Shown: positions 35,173 through 47,295 of the stretch, piece by piece
Layout: the number at the start of each line of letters is the position of its first letter
Numbering within the stretch: position 1 is the first letter of the stretch
NCBI RefSeq assembly: GCF_010183535.1
Contig: NC_071332.1
Location: 10,416,001-10,480,000 of the forward strand
DNA from: Caenorhabditis remanei
Taxonomy: Eukaryota > Nematoda > Chromadorea > Rhabditida > Rhabditidae
Direction of reading: 5' to 3'
DNA length: 64,000 bases
Notes under the pieces: generated by a model
Database searches by the model: none
What the model saw: only the letters and a program-made list of their open reading frames with translations
Told to the model about the DNA's origin: nothing
Position numbers and translations under genes: made by a program

Positions 35173-36617
35173 CCTGGCAGTTTGATTCTGGAAAATCTGA
35201 AACCAAAGTGCAAAAACTAGAAAGAACTGCGTGTGAGCTGAGAAAACACCAACCAGCAAACCACGATTTCTCTTGCTTCAGTAACTTTTCTTGTCGTCTT
35301 TTATAGTAAATCACGTCTCACCAAAAAACAAAAAAGATACATTTCAATGAACATTTTTCTGTTTTTCATATGTGAGATATTACAATATTGATACAGTGAC
35401 CATTTCTGAAAATTGTATGTTCCGGATTCGAGTGTTGAGAGAGTAAATGAGAGTTGTGAAATCAAGAAAACAGATTCAGAATTGAAAATCTAGAATCCAG
35501 AGATTCATAATTCATTGGAAATTTTGTCGATTCACCTTGAAAAAATGAACAAACCACAAAAAAGGAAAAGTAAAGAGAAAGAGAAGAGGGATTCGTCACC
35601 GTACTCGACCAAGGTCAATATCTCATGCCAATGTGTTACTTGTTACTAATAAAAACTGTCTATAACCTCTAATTTTTGAATAAGAATAAGAAAAGGCTCT
35701 CGAAACAAACCACTTGTCTCCACTTCTTCACCTTTTCTCTGCGTCTCCACGTTTCAAATACTATTTATCCGGAAATTAGTAAATGACTGAAGCGGTATAA
35801 AAGAAGAAGAAGGAAAATGATGGAGATGACCACAAACCTAGATGTATCTTGTTTAGAATATATATTTGGTTTTTGAGAAATTGAGTGAGTGACCTTCCTT
35901 GTAAGGTGCTTCAAATTCAGTGTAGGAAGTGTTTGATGATGTTTCGAATTGTTTTTTTGCTGTGTTATTTCTATTACGGTATTCAGCTACTGTCAAAAAG
36001 CAGACTTATAACAATTTAACATTAATCAAAAAAAATCAGGACTATAAAAACAATCAGATATTTTTCAAGAAAAGTCTAACTCTCGGTTGAAATGGAAACA
36101 CAAATTTCTCTCACTAGGACACCGAAGTCAGATTTCTCATTTGATTCCGAAATACTTCGTCAGTTGTAATCAAGTTATATATAATCAGTTTTTAAAATTT
36201 CTTTCATTTTTATAGATTTCTATTTCTAGTTCAAACGTTCAGTGTGCGGTTTGGTGTTGAATTTTTGTGAAGTTTGGTGTTGAATTTTTCAAAAACAAAA
36301 AATCTCTTCAATCTGATCAAATTGACTATCCGACTTGATTAAACTTGGATAGACTCCAAGAGGACCTTTCAAAATTTTAAGACCGTTTTTTGTTGAACTC
36401 TACAGTGTTCGGTTCAAATATGATCATATTTTTCTTTTCCCCAGAATTAGAGTATTGAATCAGTTCAGACTAAAAGTTCCAGTGAACCGATTCACGGTCA
36501 CATGTGAAAGTTTCTTGTTTTTTATTTGTTTTACTCTCACTCTATCCACTTCTTTCATTTTCTTCTTCCTGAATCATTCTCTCTAGAATCCCTCTTTTTT
36601 CATATTTATTTCTTCAG
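35173..36617. other. Intergenic region between divergent srt and PAN-domain genes
   Basis: Divergent promoter space of 1.4 kb. T/C-rich tracts lie near 36430-36600 just upstream of the PAN gene, ending at a TTCTTCAG splice-leader-like acceptor immediately before the ATG at 36618. No other gene is seen. Confidence 0.5.
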
Positions 36618-38893
36618 ATGCGTTTCCATCTACTTCTTCTCCTTCCAATCGCCACGTCTTCACTTCGAATGTGTTTTGATAAAACACCGAATAGATCATT
36701 GTTCGTTCGACCACTGCTTTCTCTCCGAAATTTGAGTATTGATAAATGTTTCAGTGCGTGTTTGGAAATGCCAAGAGAAACATGCAAGTGAGTTCATTAT
36801 TCGGAATTTCTCAGGTGTTTTTAGTTCTTTCGGGGAATTCTCGGATTTTGATTCATGACAAATTCTATTCTAAATTTAATTGTAGATCAATCACATACAC
36901 TAAGAGAACTTCCAACTGCCAACTGAATGGAAAATCAAAGCAAGATGTGAAAATAGTGAAGAATCCAATGTCAGATTTCTATCATAGAAATTGTTATGAC
37001 AAGCCAAGTGTGGCTATTCGAAGGGATACTGTAGCCACTGAATCCGGATGCTTCACTTCTACGCCTGGAAAAGTTTTGATTGGAATTGTAGATCAACTTG
37101 TTCGTGACGTGGCAACTGTAGCTGACTGTCAAATGCAATGCACAAATAGTCAAACGAAATATGATGTGACATGCAAGAGTGCAATGTATTATGAAAAAGA
37201 TAAGGAGTGCATTTTGGCTTCTCAGTCGAAGGCAGATATTCCTGATTTGTTTATTGATGATGATAAGTCTCTATATTTGGAAAATGGATGTTTGGATAAA
37301 TCAGACAAATCTGTTGTGGTGAAAACTTCCGATGTTTTCAAGGGATCTTCTAAATTTTCGGAGAATGAATCTTCAAAAACTGATGAAGAATTGGAACCTT
37401 TGAAAACAGAGAAAACTACACTTTCCTCAATTCTTGCCTCTTCAACACACGTGGATATCCAATTATCTGGATATGAAGGACCATCAGACTCAGTAAGCAA
37501 TCAGAATCGAGAAGATCTTCTCACTACGAGACCAACGACTACAACAACAACCACAACTACAACTACAACAACTCCAAAACCGATTGCTCCGAAAGTGATT
37601 GACAATTATAATGTAGTGAACACACCGAAAACAGAATACGGAAGAAGATTGAGAGACACAAGAGTCAAATCGTGTTTCAGGTAGGTTCCCATGGTTTGAT
37701 CAGTTCTGAAAAATTCTGAATTTCAGAGAAGTTAGACCAATTGGAAAGATGGAAGCGTTGAGAGTTGTGAAGGCTTATTCATTGGAACAGTGTACAGATA
37801 TGTGTAGAATATGCTCAAAGTGTTTGGTGAAACAGAAAAAATGCCAAGCAGTGGCATTCGATATGTGAGTTGTCTGGCGATTGTTACATGACTTCTCAAC
37901 CTCTTACTAGGGAATGTTCCAGACGTAACTTGGCCTTTCAAATTGGCTCATTATCCATTAAGTACTTCTCAACACGCTGATTCCGAATATGTGATCCAAT
38001 TTTGCTGAACGCTTCACTGAACTGAGATATATGCATTTTAAGTCATTTCTAATGCAAAAATTGCATTTTTCAAGAGGCTGAAAATCAATTTTAGACTCAA
38101 TTTTTTTAATTTTTTCTGTGTAATATGTGTAAATTGAGGTTGAAAAAGCGCATTAGAAACTTTTTCTAGTAAAAACAGTTTTCAGGAAAAGTTTAATCAC
38201 GACGGTGCAAATGCCAAAAATGAAAGTGATACAATTATTTTCCTGAAAACTGTATTTATTAGAAAAAGTTTCTAATGCGCTATTTCAACCTCAATTTACA
38301 CATATTACACAGAAAAAATTAGAAAAATTGAGTCTAAAATTGATTTTCAGCCTCTTGAAAAATGCAATTTTTGCATTAGAAATGACTTAAAATGCATATA
38401 ATTCAGTTCAGTGAATCGTTCAGCAAAATTGGATCACTTATTCGGAATCAGCGTGTTCAGAAGTACCTTATAGGATATGAGCCAATTTGAAAGGCCAAGT
38501 TACGTCTGGAACATTCCCTAGTTAGTTCATACGAAAGCGAGTTTTGAAAAAGTAGTTAAGTAAATAGGATGTCTTCAAAGACAGTCTCCCGTACTTCATA
38601 TGTTATGAAATTCTAAAAAAGTGTTACACTTTTCTTGATGTTCTCTCCCACGCACAACTCTTTTTGTCTGACTTTGTGAGATACGATTGTGCATTGAAGC
38701 GCACTTTGAGGAAATGAGAGTTCTAAATATAAAAACCTCCTTGTATGACCTCATTAATGACCTCACACTTATCTATTAATGAAATATACAATTTTCTAGT
38801 TCACGAGAGCTTTGTGCTCTTGCCTCAAAACGTCTCACAGACGGCGGATCCTTCAATGATGACATCATTTACCACAACCGAATGGATTGTTGA
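36618..38893 (+). CDS. Secreted PAN/apple-domain protein with Thr-rich linker
   Basis: Four exons: 36618-36787, 36886-37680, 37727-37864 and 38800-38893, all in phase, giving 398 residues. The signal peptide is MRFHLLLLLPIATSS. Cysteine-rich PAN-like modules follow: MCFDKTPNRSLF to ACLEMPRETC, then CFTSTPGKVLIGIVDQLV with ADCQMQC and ECILASQSK, then a spacer ending in a poly-Thr run (about 37526-37570), and a last module CTDMCRICSKCLVKQKKC continuing across the last intron to ELCALASKRLTDGG and a final Cys at the stop 38893. These proteins are typically cuticle or matrix associated in nematodes. The final intron holds a 615-bp palindromic transposon. An in-frame ATG at 36746 lies within exon 1, after the signal peptide, and would lose secretion. 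Confidence 0.82.
37907..38521. mobile_element. 615-bp palindromic foldback element in PAN gene intron
   Basis: The left arm starts CTAGGGAATGTTCCAGACG. The right arm is its near-perfect inverse for roughly 270 bp on each side, with a short AT-rich centre near 38200. Flanks are TTA (37904-37906) and TTA (38522-38524). It would fold into one long hairpin if transcribed in the pre-mRNA. No coding capacity. The 3-bp TTA duplication suggests a PIF/Harbinger-type MITE. Confidence 0.85.
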
Positions 38894-39161
38894 TTCCAGC
38901 TTCTCTCTATCTTTTTTATTCTCTTGTGTACCCCACTGCCAATTACTCTCATTTCTCCATTGTACATCCTATTATTTCTCTCTTTTCTGTTTCGAAAAAA
39001 ACCACCTCCCACAGCCATAAAATGTGTGTGTTGAATAAAAAGGATTAGCACAGATGATGTGGTTTCAGCGGCTTTCTTTATTTACATATATTGATTCTGT
39101 TTCAGAAAAAAAAATAGTTGAATACGGTAGCTTTGATCTATATTATACGTGTTTGACTACA

Positions 39162-40410
39162 TTAGGTCATTGCTGACTTTTTACGAATTGGTGGTTGTCC
39201 TGCTTGAGTATGATGATAATAAGCCATTGGATGATATTGAACGGGAGCAGGACGAGCAGCTTGGAATGGTGGAGGAGCTACTGGCGTTTGACCTAAAATT
39301 TGAGAAGTTCAAAATGTGGAAGTCCTTTTTAAATGAGCAGAATTAGGCATATGATATGCTAACATTCATTTTCGGAAACCAAAGATTTGACAACCTCCTG
39401 AAAAACTCTCGAAATTTGCAAAAAAAACTTCCAAACTGTTCTGAAATGTCACCCTAGCTTCCAAAAACGTCACTTTTATCAAATAAGTGTCTTTCGATCA
39501 CATGAAAAAGGGAGAAGTTTGAAACTTTGAAACTTGTGTCAAGTTGCCTCACTGAAACTTCTAGACACTAGTCTCATCTGCAAAAGTGTAATTTATTTTT
39601 TTAGTTGCTCAATTATCTTTCTAGACTACATAGATGTGAGCCCCAATTGCTTTTGGGATTGAAAATTCGGTGTTTTGTTGGATAAATTGATTTCCCTTAG
39701 AACTTGACACTTTCTGGTGTTCTATTTTAATTTTTGATTTCATCAAAAGAAAGCAAAAAAGCAATAGAAGTCACAATGAATCTTATAAGGTATTCAAAGT
39801 CATTCATTTTCTGGTTAATGCTCTCAATAACTCTTTTCAATTATTCATAAATCGAAAAAATACCGAGGAGTTTTCAATGAAAATCTTTAAAAAAAAAGAA
39901 AGTACTCCTTGTGATTTTTGGCCAATTCATTTTAATGCAATCATGTTTATCAAAACAGATTTTTTTTTTCAGTATTTCTTCCCTCAATATTAATAGTCTG
40001 ATCATTCAATACTGCAATATTTCCTAGATTTTCAGGTACACCGTTTTCCGAAGTCAGATTTTCAAGAAAATTTTTTTGTATCTTTCCCTACCTCTATAAA
40101 CCGGACTATACATTGCAAAAGGGGCGTATGCTGCCACTTGTGGCATATCCATTTGTTGATACATCTGATATTGAAGATACTGTTGATAAGGATCCGCTGG
40201 GATAGGAGCAGCCATTTGTGGAGCTAACTGAGCTTTTTGAGCCATTTGTGCGCTTCTCATTCTAGAAATATTACAATTTCTCCAGCCGAGAATGTATTAT
40301 TCTTACGAATAGAATGCTGGCAAGTCAGCTTCTTCTATGAATTCGTATCTTCCACGAGTTTCTGCTAGAAGAATTAAAGTAAATAAAACTAGTGAAAACA
40401 GAATTCTCAT
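39162..40410 (-). CDS. Secreted Gln/Pro/Tyr/Met-rich protein
   Basis: The start at 40410 gives the signal peptide MRILFSLVLFTLILLAETRG. The mature part begins RYEFIEEADLPAFYS and splices to MRSAQMAQKAQLAPQMAAPI and then tandem YQQYLQYQMYQQMDMPQ. A last exon near 39162-39290 reads GQTPVAPPPFQAARPAPVQY and ends KKSAMT. An exon joining VYRGRER to the last exon may be present; the intron between 39290 and about 40085 is long. The low-complexity, Pro/Gln/Tyr-rich composition suggests a structural or matrix peptide. No family is recognised. Confidence 0.7.
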
Positions 40411-41056
40411 AATTTACAGCAAAATTACCGAAAGCCGTTTTGTTTTTGGTTTTATACCATCATCTATTCATCACTATTCTTCATTAACCGGTTATACTCT
40501 GTTCCATTAGTCAAGTGGTAACTTCTCGATGTGTGACCGAGACAGAATCCCTACTTCTTCCCCCTTCTTTCCTCGAAATAACTTGACATCAGTTTGAAGG
40601 AAACCACGGTTCAGTCATGATTTGATTATCTCCAAAGGAACAACATAAATTTAGAATTTAGCAAGCAGGTGAAGTCTCGCTGCTTCAAATTTTGATTAAA
40701 ATTGATATCATTCCAATCTTTGAGTAGTACTAATTGAGAAAAGACAGGTGAATTGGTTGACCTATTTATTGTGATCTGAACTACGGGTTCGAAATTCAGG
40801 TTTCAAAGGGGCGGGACTTGAATATAATTAGAAGAAATAATTCGTATTTAATGCTGAAATGGAAAATATAGATTTCAGAGGTACCGCCTCACGCTGTTGT
40901 CGAAAACCTTTCGGTAGACTTTGAGGAAATTAAAAAATCCCATTTGAAGACTATTCAAGAATGTAACTGTTCTCTCGTTTTTCTTTTAACATCTCTTCAA
41001 TCTATTTTTCTATTTCCTATTTTCCATCTTTTCTGATTCCATCCATACAAAACCAC

Positions 41057-41307
41057 ATGTATTCAGAAATGCAATCAACTCTGCGAATCCTTGTTGTTTT
41101 TCTTCTTTTTTTGGTTTTGGTCGATGCACAATATAGAATGATGGGTTCGTTTTTTATTATTAATGGTGTATTTACTTGCAAATAAATCTTTTTTCAGTTA
41201 ACTACGGACCTGCCTGGCGTCAAAAGATGTGGAGAAAAACTCGAGTTGCTGCACCAGCATACGCTGAAACTGGAGACAATGGGCTCATAGATATGTTGGC
41301 TAATTGA
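41057..41307 (+). CDS. Small secreted peptide precursor (65 aa)
   Basis: Two exons (41057-41144 and 41198-41307) with a 53-bp intron, in phase. The product has a hydrophobic signal (ILVVFLLFLVLVDAQYRMM), then VNYGPAWRQKMWRKTRVAAP and a short acidic end ...GLIDMLAN before TGA. A second in-frame ATG at 41069 is an alternative start. AATAAA follows at about 41370. The short basic region WRQKMWRKTR is unusual. It could be a peptide hormone or antimicrobial precursor, but nothing proves this. Confidence 0.65.
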
Positions 41308-41469
41308 GTCTACTCTTCTACTTTTCTTTTCTTTACTTTTTTCTAATTTTTCCAACCTGATTTGTTCTCAATAAAGCTGTCACGTCTCTTACTATCAAAT
41401 TAACTCAAGAAATCCTGTAACAAAGAGCAAATAAAATTGAAATTTATTAAACACAGTTCTTCGAAAAAT

Positions 41470-41909
41470 TTATCCCTTTGCAGTTTTGTTATACTGTGAA
41501 CTGTGAATTGGATGTGGAAGATCGACAGCTTTTTTGTTCCATTCATCAACCCTTTGTGGTTTATTCTTCACCATGTTATAAGCAGTCTCGTTGACTTTCT
41601 CCTGAAGAAAAATGTTCAACCAGTCAATAAGGTTTGGATTCAAACCTTCAATATTCTTATGAGTTCTTCTCTTGAAGAATTGTATTTATTCATCACTGTA
41701 TCCACTCTCACAACCTGAAAGATGGATATGTAGTTATGGTACTGATCGAGAATTAAATAACTTACACCATTCGGATCAGTGAAATGAATATCAGTTAAGT
41801 TGAGTCGTCTCATATGTTTGTCCATCATCATCAATCTTCCACCATCATGATTTTGAGAATTGAATGGTTCCAGGAAAAGGAAAAGAAGAATCAAAAGAGC
41901 ATTCTTCAT
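41470..41909 (-). CDS. Small secreted protein, about 113 aa
   Basis: Signal peptide MKNALLILLFLFLEPFNSQ, then HDGGRLMMMDKHMRRLNLTD and IHFTDPNG, a splice to VVRVDTVMNKYNSSREELIR, and a second short intron (about 44 nt, ending TTTTTCTTCAG) leading to EKVNETAYNMVKNKPQRVDE, WNKKAVDLPHP and the stop at 41470. Without the last splice the frame stops early at 41640. It has two or three N-glycosylation sites (NLT, NSS, NET). The ATG is only 104 bp after the stop of the aspartic protease gene on the same strand, which suggests co-transcription. Confidence 0.7.
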
Positions 41910-42013
41910 TTTGAAACAAAAGTAAAAAATGAATGCTTTCTGGACTTCGATTTTGATTTTTATTTGGAGGGAACACGTTTTTAAACTCTAAACCAAAAGA
42001 CACAAAATTATAT

Positions 42014-43650
42014 TTATCGGGTAGATACCGTTGGTGCTGGTTGCAGAGAAGGAGCAAATCCCATTCGAAGATTTCCCAAATCATAAATGTTACAATATTG
42101 TCTAATGAACGGGTCACCAAGAATCCAAGTTGGTCCGAAGCCACCAAAATCCATTGGGAAAAGAGTCAATACGCATGTTCCATCACCAACATCAGCAATA
42201 TAATTGTAGTGCTCGATTTGATAGTCATGACCTCCGATTGTGACTCCAAGAGGTCCGGGTGTGGCGTCACAATCAATTATATAGGCTTCACCGAGAATGT
42301 CATACTGTAAATAATACATAAGACTAAAGTAAAGTTGAACTATCAACGATCATCTAGATAAATTTTCAACTTTTCCCAATAGTTAGAAAAAAGGAAGTTG
42401 AATTTAATTATGAGTCTAGAGTTGAAAGGTCATTTAATAATGGGCAAGATGTCTGCTATAAAATTGTTTGTGAAGGCAGAAAACTTTTGTCTTGTCATAT
42501 TTCTTCTAGCTTACCGTCGCTCCAGCCTGCTTCGCCATCTCATCGATGACAACACTTGGTCCACCGAGGAAAGAAGTTCCGGTATCCGAAATCACATCGA
42601 CTATCTTCGCATTCAGATATTTTCCCAATCGGAATCTGTTTGCCTTGAATTGGAAGTAGGTAGCTGACGACAATGGTTGATATCCAATAACTGGACCGCA
42701 ATTTGTTGTATCCACTGCTCCATACGTGAACACTCCACCTCCGACGTTAGTCAGTGTTCCACGATGTTCCAAGAAGACACTGAACAATGGTTGATCAAGA
42801 AGACCTTGTTTGATAGCATTGATGAGTGGAGGCACTACACCATCTACTGCAAGTGTGGTGAATGCTAATCCGAATATTCCATCAGTCGCGTCGCTTTTGA
42901 AATCTGCTGAAATCTGGTTCGCAATGCCAAATGTAGTCTTTGGAATAGTCAATTGATCCTCCCCGGTAGCTCCAATCTGTATTAAAACACTTAATTTAGT
43001 TTAAATGGAGCAAATAAACCTTTACAGTATCTTGCCCGAGAATTCCAGCAGCGGCTCCTGATCCATATTGAATTGTCCAAGATTGTCCATTCTTCACAAA
43101 TGTCGATGATTTTGAAGAGTCAAACTTTCGTTTGGAATCACAATTGGTTCTGGAAAAGTTTTATAATGTTCTAGCAGTTCGCACAAAAAAGGAACACTCA
43201 CTTGCATGATAGTCCTGGAATCCAAAGATTGGCAGAACCAGTGTCCAAAACAACAAGGAATGGTTGTGGGGGAGTACCAATAGTGATGTTTCCAAGATAC
43301 TCGAAATCAGCGAAATCATTGACCTGAAAATTAAAATAGAAATGAAATAATAATGTTAAAGAAAATTACAAGGAAATTCTTTGAAAAACTAATTTTTTCA
43401 AATCTAGGAAAGATTGGGAGCACTATGTTCTCCTGTAACTTACATTTTGCGGTAAACTTTGGAGTTGCCAAGGGCTCAACTTTCTCTGTCTATCAAGGTA
43501 ATTCTTATAAGTCGCCCATTCTCCCGTTTTCATCATCTCCATTCGTTTCGACGGTCTCCATGCTACTCTACTTTGATGAAATGCTCCAGAACTTAGAACA
43601 ACTAAACAGCAAAGTCCTACAACAAACGATTGCAACCAAATTGATCGCAT
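42014..43650 (-). CDS. Pepsin-like aspartic protease (403 aa)
   Basis: Exons 43444-43650, 43202-43323, 43020-43149, 42515-42976 and 42014-42304 are all in phase. The product has a signal peptide ([18 protein letters not shown]), a propeptide with [18 protein letters not shown], the first active-site motif [14 protein letters not shown], the flap region [12 protein letters not shown] and the second active-site motif [11 protein letters not shown]. It ends with [19 protein letters not shown] and a short QPAPTVSTR tail. Both catalytic Asp residues and the paired Cys are present, so it should be active. It belongs to the nematode asp family (A1), probably a lysosomal or digestive enzyme of the gut. 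Its ATG is 217 bp after the stop of the next asp gene, same strand. Confidence 0.92.
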
Positions 43651-43867
43651 TATAGAAAACGAAAATGATTAATTTCCCATTTCCTAATTCCATCTTTTAT
43701 TCTTCTCTTCGAATTTTGCATCATCAAACGTTTTGGTGAGCACATATGCTCTCTGATAAAATGAAAACTGATAAGAAACACCAAGGTGAAGAATGACTGG
43801 TCGAAAGAGAAATAGTTGTTTCAATGTTTTATTATCGAAAAATATATAGGTACATATATAAATATAT

Positions 43868-45350
43868 TTACTTTTGGAGAGATGGAGCGAATCCCATTCT
43901 CTTGTTTCCAATATCGTAAATGTTACAGTATTGACGGATGAATGGATCTCCAAGAATCCAGGATGGTCCGAAACCTCCGAAATCGAATGGGAAGGCAGCG
44001 AAGAGGCATTGACCGTTTCCGGCATCAACGATGTAGTTGACTGGTTGAATGGAGTAAACGTTGGATCCAATGGTGATGTCAAGGGTTCCTGGGGTCGCGG
44101 CGCAATCAATGAAGTAGACCTCATTGAAGTCATCATAAGTTGCTCCGGCGGCCTTGGCGAGACCAGCAACAACAGCTTGTGGTCCTCCGAGGAAAGAGGT
44201 TCCGGTGTCAGAGATAACATCGACGGCCTTGGTGTTAGAGTAAGATCCGAGCTTGAATCCGGCGGCCTTGAATTGGTAATAAGTAGCAGATGAGAGTGGT
44301 TGGTAAGCGACAAGTGGTCCACAGTTGGTGGTGTCAATAGCTCCGTAGGTGAAGACTCCTCCTCCGACGTTGTTAAGGGCTCCTCTGTGCTCAAGCCAGA
44401 CGGAGAAGAGTGGCTGATCGAGAATTCCTTGATTGATGGCGTTGATGAGTGGTGGGACAACTCCGTCGACGGCGAGGGAGGTGAAGGCAAGTCCGAGAAT
44501 TCCGTCGGTGGCGTCATTCTTGAAGTCAGCGGAGATCTTGCTGGCGATACCGAAGGTGGTGGATGGGACGGCCAATTGAGACTCTCCCTTGGCTCCGAAC
44601 TGTAAGAATTATAAAATATTATTTGGTTTTTGTAATAGATGATGCCAATCTATCGCCTCGAGAATAAAGCAAGAATTCGATTGCTGATAACGTCATGTTG
44701 ACAAAAAGATTACTCGAGAAGTTTTCGAAATTGGGAGAAATGATAGAAGTGTTGCTAAAATTTTCAAAGAAGATGATAAACAGTATTAGTGTGGTGTACT
44801 CGGAAAATTTTCCCAGTTTTTCAATTGTATTCAGAAACACATTGGAGAAAAACTCACTCTGACGGTATCCTCTCCGAGGATTCCGGCGGCATCTCCAGAT
44901 CCGTATTGGATGGTCCATGACTTTCCGTTCTTTACGAAAGTGCTGGAAGCGGTGGAGTCGAACTTGCTCTTGGTCTTGCAGTTGGTCCTGAACAAACAGA
45001 GTTAATTCACGTGTCTCTATCGTCAAGTATTCTGAAACTTACTTGCAGGTTGGTCCTGGAACCCAGAGGTTGGATGATCCGGTGTCCAAAACAACGATGA
45101 AGCTCTGGTCTGGGGTTCCGATGGTGATGTTTCCGAGGTACTCGAAGTCTCCGAAGTCGTTGACGTTTTGTGGGAGGTTAGCGAGGACTTCTGGGGAAGC
45201 GGCTCTCAAGTTTCTTTGGTATTCGAGATAAGCGGCATATTCTCCATTACGGATCATCTGGATCTTCTTTGATGGTCTCCATGAGAGCTTGTGTTGGTGG
45301 ACTGCGGCCGAAGCAAGGCCAAGAACGGCCAAAAGAATGAGGGTCTTCAT
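43868..45350 (-). CDS. Pepsin-like aspartic protease, ASP-5/ASP-6-like (389 aa)
   Basis: Exons 45043-45350, 44858-44987 and 43868-44599 are in phase and give 389 residues, matching as I remember the length of C. elegans ASP-5 and ASP-6. Signal MKTLILLAVLGLASA, propeptide HQHKLSWRPSKKIQMIRNGE, active sites VVLDTGSSNLWVPG and [11 protein letters not shown], flap [19 protein letters not shown], and end [19 protein letters not shown]. Codon use is the most GC-rich and uniform in the window (many GTC, TCC, AAG, GGA), as in highly expressed worm genes. It shares the 608-bp promoter with the gene at 45959. Only three coding exons, against four or five in its neighbours. Confidence 0.93.
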
Positions 45351-45958
45351 ACCTGAAAGTAAAGTTCTTCTTGTCCATAAACTGAAACTATAATATAAAA
45401 GAAGGGGAAAAGTGAAAGTGTTTAATCAGAACAAAAATCAGAATTGAAGTAGAGAAAAGTGAGATAGTGCTATGTTTTATACCTGTTTGAAAAACTCACG
45501 GGCGCACTGACGTAAGGCTAATTGGCTGATAAGAACCGCCTCCTTCTCCTTCTTCGGTTTGTACCCGATCGGTGCGACGTGTTATCACATGAAAAGAGTA
45601 AAGAGAGAGACGGAGAGAGTCTTGTCGATTCCGGCTTCTGGAAGTAAAGAGCAACAGATTTTATGAGCTAATAAAGTGTGTGTAGTAAGAATTGACTCGA
45701 AATGTATCAAGTTCCGTGAACCTTCAACCCGGAGTTGGATGACAATTGAGCCAAAATGATGTAGCAGGTCAATAGTAGGTACCCGGAGATACTTTCAGGT
45801 TTTACGTAATACAAGTTCCGTGGCTAAACTACATAGACGTATTCCAAAGTCTCATCCAGCCGTATTTAAATACAGAGGAAGAATGAAGAGAACAACAAAC
45901 CATTTTCCAAACTTTCAGAATACAGAGCCAATCTTCCGATTTTCAGACCATTTCAGTC
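45351..45958. promoter_or_regulatory. Bidirectional promoter of two aspartic protease genes with intestinal GATA site
   Basis: This 608-bp space separates divergent asp genes. It contains GGCTGATAAGAACC with TGATAA at 45528-45533, the consensus bound by the intestinal GATA factors ELT-2/ELT-7 in C. elegans. The CTTTCAG acceptor-like site near 45915-45920 and TTTCAG at 45950-45956 just before the plus-strand ATG may be splice-leader sites. Regulation is inferred from the motif only. Confidence 0.6.
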
Positions 45959-47295
45959 ATGAAAATAATTTTCATTGCTCTCGTTGCCCTTTTGGGTCTT
46001 TGCTCGGCAGCTGTGGTTCAACACAAGTTGGTATATCGTGAATCTCGAAAAGCTGAGATGATGAGACGTGGAGAATGGGGAGCCTACGTTCAACACAAAG
46101 CTGCTCTTCGTGATGCCAATCCAGCCGTCTATGCCAGTCTTTCACAAAATGTCAATGATTACGGAGATATTGAGTATCTTGGAAACATCACTATTGGTAC
46201 TCCACCACAACCATTCCTCGTTGTTTTGGATACTGGGTCTTCCAATCTATGGGTTCCAGGAACTACTTGCGGGTATATAGATAATGAATTAGTAATATCA
46301 GAGATTTTCATTCTCCTTTTCAGAGGTACCTGCAAAGGAAAGAAGAAATTTGACTTCACCAAATCTACAACTTTCGTGTCCAACAATCAGTCATGGGTGA
46401 TTCAATATGAATCTGGAAGCGCAAAAGGATTTTTGGGACAAGATACCGTTGCATTCGGAGCTGCCACTGAACAACAACTTCCAGTTCCAAAAACCACTTT
46501 TGGAATCGCAACACAAATTTCTGCAGACTTCAAGAACGTGAGTATTTCAAATGAAGACCAAAACACAACTTTAGGTTTGAAATATTCAGGACGCTGCTGA
46601 TGGAATCCTTGGGCTTGCTTTCACCTCACTCGCCGTCGATCATGTTGTGCCACCACTCATCAACGCTATTAACCAAGGCCTTCTTGACCAACCACTCTTC
46701 ACCGTCTGGCTTGAACACATGGGAACTGCTACAAATGTCGGAGGAGGAATCTTCACTTATGGAGCCATCGATACGACCAATTGCGGACCAGTGATTGCTT
46801 ATCAACCACTTTCTTCGGCAACCTACTATCAATTCGTTGCTAGTGGTTTTAAGCTCGGCTCCTACTCAATCACTAAGAACTACCAAGTTATCTCTGACAC
46901 TGGAACTTCCTTCATCGGAGGACCACAATCAGTTCTTGACGGAATTGCTAAATCACTCGGAGCAACCGTGAGTTTAAGATGTTGAAAACATTTTTCACAA
47001 CAGTTTATTACAGTACAACGCAAACTATGGATCGTACTTGCTCCCATGCGGAACAAACAAAGGAACTCTTGATATCACAATTGGTGCCAACGTCTACTCA
47101 ATCGAGCCTGTCAACTATGTCATCGACGTTGGAATGGGAGACGGCACTTGCGTCTTCGCAGTCTTCCCCTTCAATAACTTTGGATTTGGACCATCATGGA
47201 TTCTTGGAGATCCATTCGTCCGTCAATACTGTAACATCCACGACATTGGACAACAACGTATGGGTTTCGCCAAGTCACTTCAATCCTCTTCCTAA
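45959..47295 (+). CDS. Pepsin-like aspartic protease (395 aa)
   Basis: Exons 45959-46272, 46324-46537, 46590-46967 and 47014-47295 are in phase. Signal [17 protein letters not shown], propeptide QHKLVYRESRKAEMMRRGEW, first active site VVLDTGSSNLWVPG, flap WVIQYESGSAKGFLGQDTV (Glu where the paralogues have Gly in YGSG), second active site [11 protein letters not shown], end [19 protein letters not shown]. The YES in place of YGS at the flap is unusual for pepsins, because this Gly is near the substrate; it may alter specificity. Closest paralogue in the window is the gene at 48329, with the same four-exon structure and the same exon lengths for exons 1-3. Confidence 0.93.

Noticed and set aside
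43684..44517. 277-aa minus-strand ORF rich in Ser/Pro/Thr, and long plus-strand ORFs in the same region
   Set aside because: They are shadow frames of the aspartic protease gene 43868-45350, whose exons carry all catalytic motifs.
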